Of a DNA stretch of 32,489 bases, positions 1-7,010 are shown one piece after another (positions within the stretch are counted from its first letter, which is position 1; the number at the start of each line of letters is the position of its first letter). A program made the position numbers and the translations under genes. The notes under the pieces are model-generated. The model did not search any database. It was not told the origin of the DNA and saw only the letters and a program-made list of their open reading frames with translations. Source of the stretch: Parabacteroides faecalis (lineage in GTDB: Bacteria; Bacteroidota; Bacteroidia; Bacteroidales; Tannerellaceae); assembly GCF_022809355.1 (NCBI RefSeq), contig NZ_JAKZMM010000047.1:1-32489 (forward strand). Reading direction: 5' to 3'.

Positions 1-110
1 GATGGTGGCTACATATTGATGTTGTGCTGTTGCTTTTTACTGAAAGCTGCTACTAACGACTCATAAATCTACCCTTAATCGTGTATTGGATGATAGTTGC
101 GGATTTTAGG
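1..110. repeat. 110-bp terminal inverted repeat, left copy (probable IS end)
   Basis: Bases 1-110 are identical, without mismatch, to the reverse complement of bases 32380-32489. The inner boundary is sharp: identity ends at GGATTTTAGG, next to the 3' end of a truncated gene. Read outward from the gene, the repeat begins CCTAAAATCC, a form that would suit the tip of a DDE-type insertion sequence (the IS1380 family is one candidate, from memory). No transposase can be recognised in so short a piece. The bases flanking the two copies differ, so the copies are not the two sides of one simple insertion. An assembly-graph overlap at a repeat would look the same. Confidence 0.85.
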
Positions 111-1518
111 TCAATTGCTTTAATGTCTGCACAAAATTAGAAGAGACTGCATAAGCACCTTGTCCCTGCAAAGACAATCTTTTCGAAGCATATTCTGAGT
201 TACTTTCAACAGCTACATCTGTCAAATACAACCTTTGCTCAGAAGCCCAAGTCTTATAAAAAAGTGTTTTCTCCAACAAAGCTATATACTTCTCTGCTAC
301 CAGATAATTGCCACATATAATATTCGTTTCCACCAACCTCTGAAGTAATCTAACATTTCCGTTTGTACTTGTCACAAAACCTTCAAAAGCAAATTTTTGA
401 GCCGAAGCAATATCCCCAACCTGATAACAAATATCAGAACAAATTAAAGCCGACATTAAAGAATTATCCCATGTAGCCAATAATGTTTTAACCCCATCTT
501 GCGGATAAGAAAACATCTTATCTCCTAATTCACCTCGACAGGCCAAAGCCAAATTTAAGACATTCAAAGTTTGTACTGAGGCCAGATCATTTCTAAATGT
601 CTTTATAATTTGTTTCCACTGATGATTTCGCAAATACCAATCACGTTCATAAGTGTATAGTTGTATCTTACTCTGCATTCTTGGAACGAAATAAAAACAC
701 ATGCCTAACCAAACAGCAGAAAGAAATATACTCCATTTGAGGGGAAAATTCTTCTTCTGCAACCAATAGCTTCCTAATAGGGAAAAAAGATAAAATCCCC
801 ATATATAATATAACCAATTAACTCCTTCTGAAAATTCATAATATGCATCTGGCAAAACAATTTGTTCAACATCACCAGTCCAATGCATAAGTAAAGAAAT
901 TATTACCCAACCCAAACAACTTACCAGATATATAATCGTGATCAGAAGAGAGTACTTTAGAGACTTTGTATTTAAAACCCACTCTAAGACTACTAAACCT
1001 AACACAAACAAAAAATAGACAGAGCCTCCCAACAAATAGAGTATTGATAAAAGGGAAACACCCAATAACCAGCGATATCGTATAGAAAAAAATTTCAAAT
1101 AGATTTGCCAACCTATCAAACACATCAATAGAGCTATAGTTCCCGCCAAACGATAAGACAACGATGTGTGTAATATCAAAAGCCCTGTGACAGGTAATAA
1201 AGAAATGAAATTTACCCAAAGTTTCTGTTTCCCGGAAAAATGAGATAACAAATTACCTCCAATCCACCCAATTCCGACTAACAACATAGACGTCAGGAAT
1301 GCTCCACCTCCTGTTAACAAATAGAATTGTTGCAAAAAACCAGCTATATAAGAAGCTGTTCCTCCAGGAACAAAGATCGTATCCCTAGCATATTGCTCTG
1401 TCAACAAAAACAGCTGTTGTTGTTCTTGATAGAAAAAGAAATAGGCATACTGATATTGCAAGAATATCCCTATCAGTACAAATATAATTCCCCAATATAT
1501 GAGACTCTTCCGCCACAT
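106..1518 (-). CDS. Polytopic membrane protein, DUF6057-like, C-terminus probably cut
   Basis: This is a 470-residue protein of unknown function. The first 300 residues form about nine or ten hydrophobic membrane segments. The remaining soluble part is alpha-helical and TPR-like (for example VAEKYIALLEKTLFYKTW near residue 420). It resembles the Bacteroidetes DUF6057 family. From memory, relatives continue well beyond this point, and here the reading frame stops two codons after entering the terminal repeat, so I think the C-terminus has been lost. An in-frame TTG lies at 1530, but the ATG at 1518 (MWRKSLIYW) is the better start. It follows the ECF sigma gene by 73 bases and is probably co-transcribed with it. 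The family assignment is moderate and no enzymatic function can be proposed. Confidence 0.7.
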   Translation of the reverse strand: MWRKSLIYWGIIFVLIGIFLQYQYAYFFFYQEQQQLFLLTEQYARDTIFVPGGTASYIAGFLQQFYLLTGGGAFLTSMLLVGIGWIGGNLLSHFSGKQKLWVNFISLLPVTGLLILHTSLSYRLAGTIALLMCLIGWQIYLKFFSIRYRWLLGVSLLSILYLLGGSVYFLFVLGLVVLEWVLNTKSLKYSLLITIIYLVSCLGWVIISLLMHWTGDVEQIVLPDAYYEFSEGVNWLYYIWGFYLFSLLGSYWLQKKNFPLKWSIFLSAVWLGMCFYFVPRMQSKIQLYTYERDWYLRNHQWKQIIKTFRNDLASVQTLNVLNLALACRGELGDKMFSYPQDGVKTLLATWDNSLMSALICSDICYQVGDIASAQKFAFEGFVTSTNGNVRLLQRLVETNIICGNYLVAEKYIALLEKTLFYKTWASEQRLYLTDVAVESNSEYASKRLSLQGQGAYAVSSNFVQTLKQLT

Positions 1519-1591
1519 TTTGTTCTTCAATTATATGCTTACTATATAAGACGCCTATATATTTCGTATCCCCCAAAGACCTAGTTTTATC

Positions 1592-2134
1592 CTATAGATA
1601 CTTTTCATCCAAGAACTTTCTGATTTTCTTCAATGCTATTGTAATCTGGTTCTCTACAGTCTTTTCTGAAATATTCATATTTTCGGCAAGCTCCTTATTG
1701 CTTAACAAATCATATCTGCTTTTAGAAAAAATTTCACGACAACGCTCTGGCAATAAAGAAACAGCTTCTTCCAATAGATTAGATAACTCCTGTACCTCAA
1801 GAAGAGAAAAGACATCATCTTGAGCAGCATCAAAATCAGGTATCTCTTCCAAATATGCCTGGTCTTTTTTAGAGCGAAAATAAGAAGCTACCTTATTTCT
1901 GGCAGCCTGAAATAAATAAGCTTTTAGACTTGTCTGGATATCCAGATGTTTTCTATTTTCCCACAACGAAGTAAAGATATCCAGAACAAGTTCCTCTGCA
2001 ATTTCCGGATTATGTATAAAATACTGAATAAAAGTCTTTAACGGCTCTGCATAGGAATAGAATAAACGTTTGAAAGCTTTTTGATCACTTTCTTTTAACA
2101 AATCTAACAATATATTGTCTCCATCTTTCCCCAT
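1592..2134 (-). CDS. ECF-type RNA polymerase sigma factor (no adjacent anti-sigma)
   Basis: This 180-residue sigma-70 family protein has only regions 2 and 4, as in extracytoplasmic-function sigma factors. Region 2 spans about residues 21-88 (FKRLFYSYAEPLKTFI, AEELVLDIFTSLWENR). Region 4 spans about 116-174, with LLPERCREIF leading into the helix-turn-helix NKELAENMNISEKTVENQ. It would direct RNA polymerase to a specific promoter set. In Bacteroidetes such genes usually sit next to a FecR anti-sigma and a SusC gene. Here the next gene downstream is the DUF6057-like membrane protein, which may play the controlling role (inference). A good housekeeping promoter lies upstream at 2192-2221. Confidence 0.9.
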   Translation of the reverse strand: MGKDGDNILLDLLKESDQKAFKRLFYSYAEPLKTFIQYFIHNPEIAEELVLDIFTSLWENRKHLDIQTSLKAYLFQAARNKVASYFRSKKDQAYLEEIPDFDAAQDDVFSLLEVQELSNLLEEAVSLLPERCREIFSKSRYDLLSNKELAENMNISEKTVENQITIALKKIRKFLDEKYL

Positions 2135-2191
2135 TTGTCCCGTAAAGTTATTTTACACATTCTTCAAAAAACCTATTAAAAGAAAATCGCA

Positions 2192-2221
2192 CAAATATAG
2201 ATATTAATTTGATATCACAAG
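2192..2221 (-). promoter_or_regulatory. Promoter of the ECF sigma gene
   Basis: On the minus strand CTTG (2221-2218) is followed after 18 bases by TATATTTG (2199-2192), a perfect match to the Bacteroides -7 element TAnnTTTG with an acceptable -33 element. The start codon is 58 bases downstream. The rest of the 98-base gap between the kinase and the sigma gene holds nothing else that I recognise. Confidence 0.6.
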
Positions 2222-2232
2222 TCTATATAATG

Positions 2233-3750
2233 TCAGAACACACCTAATAACTGTGTTAGTTGTCGGAAACGAGGTAATATCTTTTCCTGATAAAACAAAG
2301 CCGTTTCTTCTTGAGGCTGATACCGTCTTTCTACTTGGTGAAGTTGAGATATAGGTTGATAATCTAGCCAAAGTCCGGTTCCTTTCAACGCCAATGCTGC
2401 CGCACCTAAAGAAGCTGCTTCCTGATCAATATTAGTCTTGACAATAGGTAAATGATATATATCTGCAAACAATTGCATCCAAAACGGACTTTTGGCACCA
2501 CCACCAACAATCAACATATCTCGTGTAACCGGAGAATAGGATTGTAGTAAATCCAAAGCAACCCGTAAATTCAAAGCGATACCTTCCATGGCAGCTCGGA
2601 TCAAATCCGCCCTTGTATGCCCTAACTGCAAACCGGCAAAAGCTCCACAAATAAAAGGAGACGGTTCCAACATCGAACCACCAGCCAAACTCGGATTAAA
2701 ACAAACACCATTCGAACCCGGAACAGAAGTGGCTGCCAGTTTATCCATTTGCACATAAGCATTCACCCCAGTCTCTTTCTCGTGTTGCAATAAATCCATA
2801 CACAATGTATCCCGTACCCAACGATAGCTGTTTCCCGCCGAGAAAATACATGTAGCCGACGTATATAACCCAGGGATAAGATGGGCAAAAACATACGGTT
2901 TACGCTGGAAATCCAAAATTGGCTTATCGCCAATCAAAGCAATCCATGCCGAACTACCTAATGACGTATAAACCTCACCAGACCTAATACCACCGGCACC
3001 TAATGCCATACAAGAATTATCCACTCCTCCAGCCATAACTTGCGTAGCCGGATTTAAACCCGTTTCACGAGCAGCTTCTTCTGTCAAAGTTCCAATTACC
3101 GCATCCGCAGGTAAGATTTCAGGGAAGAGTGAAGCATCCAACCCTGCCGCCTGTATATAATCTGCGTCATATTGCCAGGTATGCAAATTAAAGACACCGC
3201 TTCCGGATGCATAAGAAGCATCTGTACAGAGTCGGCCCGTAAACCGATAATTACAATAATCTTTCGTTCCGATTACCTGATGAATCTTCGCAAACATTTC
3301 CGGTTCATGATTCCGATACCACATGATCTTAAAGACAGAATAGCAGGCTGGAGGGAAACCATTACCGGTATGTTCATACCAAGTCTGATAATCAATCCGG
3401 GTAAAAAAATCTTCTGCTTCCTGTGTAGCTCGCTGATCTGACCAGATGGGAGTTGTTTTCCGGAGTAATCGTCCGTCTTTCCCTATTGGAACTACCCCTA
3501 AGCTGTGACCGGAGATTGCTAAAGAAACAATTTCTTCCGATGGAATTGAGGATTGTTTCAACAATTGACGAGTGGAACATACCACCGCATCCCACCAGTC
3601 TTCCGGTGCTTGCTCCTGCCAGTCTTTTTGCGGGAAACAAGTGGAATAAGGGATGAATACAGAAGACAAAATATTCCCGGAAACAGAAAACAGGGAGGCT
3701 TTGATACCTCCCGTTCCCAAATCATATGCAATCACTTTCGGTTCTTTCAT
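2233..3750 (-). CDS. FGGY-family carbohydrate kinase, xylulokinase-like
   Basis: This cytoplasmic kinase of 505 residues would phosphorylate a sugar or sugar alcohol with ATP. Numbered from the ATG at 3750, the N-terminal phosphate loop is YDLGTGG (9-15), the sugar-binding segment IWSDQRA (102-108), the presumed catalytic base D244 in GGVDNSCM, and the ATP-binding C-terminal half carries IVGGGAKSPFWMQ and EAASLGAAALA. The length is normal for the family. The start overlaps the aldolase stop as ATGA, which implies translational coupling. A second ATG two codons upstream (3756) is possible. It is the last gene of the IclR-led operon. The substrate cannot be read from sequence: xylulokinase-like is a fold-level label, and the neighbouring DeoC-type aldolase suggests a deoxy or keto sugar. 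Confidence 0.88.
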   Translation of the reverse strand: MKEPKVIAYDLGTGGIKASLFSVSGNILSSVFIPYSTCFPQKDWQEQAPEDWWDAVVCSTRQLLKQSSIPSEEIVSLAISGHSLGVVPIGKDGRLLRKTTPIWSDQRATQEAEDFFTRIDYQTWYEHTGNGFPPACYSVFKIMWYRNHEPEMFAKIHQVIGTKDYCNYRFTGRLCTDASYASGSGVFNLHTWQYDADYIQAAGLDASLFPEILPADAVIGTLTEEAARETGLNPATQVMAGGVDNSCMALGAGGIRSGEVYTSLGSSAWIALIGDKPILDFQRKPYVFAHLIPGLYTSATCIFSAGNSYRWVRDTLCMDLLQHEKETGVNAYVQMDKLAATSVPGSNGVCFNPSLAGGSMLEPSPFICGAFAGLQLGHTRADLIRAAMEGIALNLRVALDLLQSYSPVTRDMLIVGGGAKSPFWMQLFADIYHLPIVKTNIDQEAASLGAAALALKGTGLWLDYQPISQLHQVERRYQPQEETALFYQEKILPRFRQLTQLLGVF

Positions 3751-4424
3751 ACCCATCCACGTTCTTCGGCTTCTTGCATAATATGAAGCGCAGATTTATA
3801 TCCAATACCAAAACGGGAAACACCCATATCTCGCATCTTCAGTAATGTATCCAGTGAACGAACACCTCCAGCAACCTTCAACGGTATCGTATCACCAACC
3901 GCAGCCTTAATAACTTCAATATGGTGTTCGGTAGTCGCTCCTGCCCAACCGGTTCCGGTCTTGGCAAACGAAGCACCGGCATCCCGAATGATCCGTGCTG
4001 CCGTAGCAATTTCCTCATCTGTCAACAAGACTACTTCCATAATGACCTTCAAAGGTAACGGACTTACAACAGCTTTTATCTGCTCAATTTCAGCTTTTAC
4101 TTCTTCTAGAAAGCCTGATTTGAGTTTACCGATATTCAATACCATGTCTATTTCATCGCATCCCTTTTCTTTTAACTGCTTAGCCTCAAATAATTTTGTT
4201 TCCAAAGTTTCTCCACCAGAAGGGAAACCAACAATTCCACCAATTCTCAAATTCGGAATTTCTTTCCGATAAGGGAAAATCCGATCCAGCATACTCGGCA
4301 TGGAAAAGATACAGATAAAAGGATATTTCCGTGTTGCCTGTAATATGTCTTCTATTTCATCCCAGGTTGATTCCGCCCGAACGGCACTAATATCAATCAT
4401 GGAAGCAATTTCTTTTATCGTCAT
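3747..4424 (-). CDS. deoC: Deoxyribose-phosphate aldolase family (DeoC-type) lysine aldolase
   Basis: This class I aldolase of 225 residues has a TIM barrel and the DERA catalytic set. The Schiff-base lysine is K155 in FAKTGTGW, the second lysine is K183 in PLKVAGGVRS, and the acid is D93 in EIDMVLNIGKLKSG. The classical enzyme splits 2-deoxyribose 5-phosphate into acetaldehyde and glyceraldehyde 3-phosphate. The segment FAKTGTGW differs slightly from the common FVKTSTG form, so another substrate is possible. It sits between the GH2 gene (18-base gap) and the FGGY kinase (4-base overlap). The kinase would supply the phosphorylated substrate and the operon's iron-type alcohol dehydrogenase could reduce the released aldehyde. 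That scheme is inference; the family assignment is firm. Confidence 0.88.
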   Translation of the reverse strand: MTIKEIASMIDISAVRAESTWDEIEDILQATRKYPFICIFSMPSMLDRIFPYRKEIPNLRIGGIVGFPSGGETLETKLFEAKQLKEKGCDEIDMVLNIGKLKSGFLEEVKAEIEQIKAVVSPLPLKVIMEVVLLTDEEIATAARIIRDAGASFAKTGTGWAGATTEHHIEVIKAAVGDTIPLKVAGGVRSLDTLLKMRDMGVSRFGIGYKSALHIMQEAEERGWV

Positions 4425-4442
4425 ACTTATTTCTCCTTTCTT

Positions 4443-6980
4443 TTATTTCACTTCAATTTCTATCGAAGCAGATTCCAATCCGGCTCCGCTTACTTGTACC
4501 TGGATCTTTCCTGTAGCTCCTTTCTTTCCTCGAACTATTGCCAATGCCAGTCCGTTGAACGACTCCCGTTCTGCACTTTGGAACGGAGTGAATGATGTCG
4601 GATCACCATTATCCGTAGCTACCAATTCACCACAACCTGTTACTTCTACTTTCAACGGTAAGCAGGCAATCGGAACTTTTCGCCCGGATGCATCCACGAT
4701 CGTTGCAGTTACGAATGCCAATTCGTCTTCACTACCTATTATCGAAGCATGATCTACCGACAATTGAATCTTCTTAGCCTCTCCGGTTGTCTGGATTTCA
4801 TCTTTCGCCCATTCTTTTCCATCTTTATAAGCAATAACTTTTACACTTCCCGGCTGATATACAACACTGTCCCATACCAATCGGAAATCCTTGCCTTCTT
4901 CTTTCGCTTTACGTCCATAACTCTTGCCGTTGACAAACAATTCGGCTTCCGTTCCGGAGGTATAAACATGTACTGGAATAATCTGTCCTTCACGACCAGC
5001 CCAGTTCCAATGCGGCAGAATATGTGCCATCGGGAAATCCGGACGCCAATGCGACTGGTACAGATAATAACGGTCTTTCGGGAATCCGGCTAAATCGACT
5101 ATACCGAAATAACTACTCCGCGAAGGCGGTTGCGTACGAGCCAATTCTGCCAACTGTTTTTCCAGTTCGGCTCGTTTCGACGGATCAGTCCGGAAGTTCA
5201 GCAGGTTGGTATTGTCTGAATTAAACGGAGTCGGCTCGCCCAGATAATCAAAACCTGTCCAAACGTATTCGCCCAATAAATGCGGATAACGGTAATTGGT
5301 AGCAAATTGAGTATCCGGATTACAACCCCAACCTGGAGCATCTACATCATAAGAAGTAATCTGGAAATCCTTACGGATCGTATCTCCTTGGAAATAGACT
5401 CCACGTGTACTCAAACAAGAAGATGTTTCCGTACCGATCGTCGGCATGTTCTTATAACGTTCATCCTGATCCCATTTAGCCTGTTCGTAGAAGAAGTAAT
5501 TGACACCCATCACGTCTAATGCCATACTGGCTCCTGAAGCCCGTCCTCCATTCGGATCATTATATCCATTTGTTACCGGACGAGTCTTGTCTAATTCCTT
5601 GACGATTTCGACCAAGTGGCGTGTCATTTCCACATTCTGCTGTTCCAATACTTCATTTCCAATCGACCAGAAAACAACGGAAGGATGGTTCCAGTCACGA
5701 CGTACCAAGGCTTCCAAGTCTTTCTCGTGCCATTCTTCATACAATTTATTATAGTCCCATTCCCGTTTACCATGAGCCCAAGCATCGAAGGCCTCATCCA
5801 TAATCAACATACCGGTTTTGTCTGCCAAATCCAATAATTCCGGAGCAGGAGGATTATGCGACGTACGGATTGAGTTACAGCCCATCTCCCGCATAATACG
5901 AAATTGGCGTTCCAACGCACTCCGGTTGAAAGCTGCTCCCAATGCACCCAAGTCGTGATGGTTACAAACACCTTTGATCTCTACCCGGCGACCATTCAAG
6001 AAAAAGCCTTCGCGCGAAACGCTAATTTCACGTACGCCAAACGGAGTATAGTAACGGTCTGTTTCCTGTCCATCAACTTGTACGGTCACACAAGCCATAT
6101 AACGATTAGGTGATTCGATGTCCCAACGCTTACAATCGTCCATTCGTTTTTGCAGATTAATCTTTCCTGCCGACATCGCCTTCAAAGGTAAAGTCTGGTC
6201 GTCGAAGCGAAGAACTCGCTTACCCAGACAATCCAACGAGTCCAGTTCATAAACAGAAGTCTTTACTACAGCTTTCGCATCCTCATTCATATGATTTTCC
6301 ACTTCCACCGTCAAATGTAGATCAGCCGTTCTGTCCGTCAGGTTCGTAGCCTCTATCTTGGTTCCCCAATGACGGACATGCACTTGCCCTGTCTTCACCA
6401 ACCAGACATGACGATAAATACCAGCTCCCGGATACCAACGCGAATCCCACTTCTCCGTATCTGTCCGCACTGCCAACAGGTTTTCTTTCCCCACTTGGAT
6501 AAACGGAGTTAAATCCAAACGGAACGAGTTATAACCATACGGCCATGTTCCTACATACTCTCCATTCAGCCAAACCTGGGTATTTGCCATCACTCCATCG
6601 AAATCCACATAAAAACGTTTTCCTTGATCGGCCTCATCTACTGTAAAGGTTTTCCGATACCAACCGATTCCCTGAAACGGAAGACGGCCCGTATTTCCCG
6701 CCAAATCCATCCGGAACGGTCCTTTAATAGCAAAATCATGAGGGACATCCAAGGTTTCCCAGTCCGAATCATCCGTTGCAGGCTCAAACATCCCGGCAGG
6801 TTCATCTACACGCGTTCCATCTGCCTGCAAGCCATACCGGATGAAACGCCAGTCATCGTCAAGCGAAACCACATCGGCCTGCCCCGATCGTTTAATGGAG
6901 CCTTCCTCTATCCTATTGTCTCCACAAGCGAGACATAAGAGCAAGGCCGCCAAACTTCCTAATAATTGGGTTACTTTCAT
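4443..6980 (-). CDS. GH2 beta-galactosidase-like lipoprotein with DUF4982
   Basis: This exported glycosidase has 845 residues. The N-terminus is a lipoprotein signal ending in the lipobox LCLAC, with C19 as the lipidation site. The order is the GH2 sugar-binding sandwich (about 40-200, with GIGWYRKTF and WYPGAGIYRHVWL), an immunoglobulin-like domain (200-320) and the TIM barrel (320-600). The acid/base is E443 in SIGNEV and the nucleophile E518 in IGTETS. Then come a DUF4982-type domain (about 650-740) and a C-terminal Ig-like domain. Both catalytic glutamates are intact. Beta-galactosidase is the usual annotation for this architecture, but GH2 also includes other activities. It lies inside the IclR-led operon, 30 bases after the HzsA-related gene, so its product sugar may feed the kinase/aldolase. 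Confidence 0.92.
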   Translation of the reverse strand: MKVTQLLGSLAALLLCLACGDNRIEEGSIKRSGQADVVSLDDDWRFIRYGLQADGTRVDEPAGMFEPATDDSDWETLDVPHDFAIKGPFRMDLAGNTGRLPFQGIGWYRKTFTVDEADQGKRFYVDFDGVMANTQVWLNGEYVGTWPYGYNSFRLDLTPFIQVGKENLLAVRTDTEKWDSRWYPGAGIYRHVWLVKTGQVHVRHWGTKIEATNLTDRTADLHLTVEVENHMNEDAKAVVKTSVYELDSLDCLGKRVLRFDDQTLPLKAMSAGKINLQKRMDDCKRWDIESPNRYMACVTVQVDGQETDRYYTPFGVREISVSREGFFLNGRRVEIKGVCNHHDLGALGAAFNRSALERQFRIMREMGCNSIRTSHNPPAPELLDLADKTGMLIMDEAFDAWAHGKREWDYNKLYEEWHEKDLEALVRRDWNHPSVVFWSIGNEVLEQQNVEMTRHLVEIVKELDKTRPVTNGYNDPNGGRASGASMALDVMGVNYFFYEQAKWDQDERYKNMPTIGTETSSCLSTRGVYFQGDTIRKDFQITSYDVDAPGWGCNPDTQFATNYRYPHLLGEYVWTGFDYLGEPTPFNSDNTNLLNFRTDPSKRAELEKQLAELARTQPPSRSSYFGIVDLAGFPKDRYYLYQSHWRPDFPMAHILPHWNWAGREGQIIPVHVYTSGTEAELFVNGKSYGRKAKEEGKDFRLVWDSVVYQPGSVKVIAYKDGKEWAKDEIQTTGEAKKIQLSVDHASIIGSEDELAFVTATIVDASGRKVPIACLPLKVEVTGCGELVATDNGDPTSFTPFQSAERESFNGLALAIVRGKKGATGKIQVQVSGAGLESASIEIEVK

Positions 6981-7010
6981 TCTCTTAATATGATACTTAA
7001 ATCAATTCAC

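Noticed and set aside
2233-4424. Assigning the kinase as xylulokinase XylB or the pair as a deoxyribose pathway
   Set aside because: FGGY kinases cannot be given a substrate by eye, and no xylose isomerase or deoxyribose regulator is nearby. Only family-level names are supported.
4300-4752. Plus-strand open frame of 150 codons opposite the aldolase and GH2 genes
   Set aside because: It crosses two confident minus-strand genes and encodes no recognisable protein.
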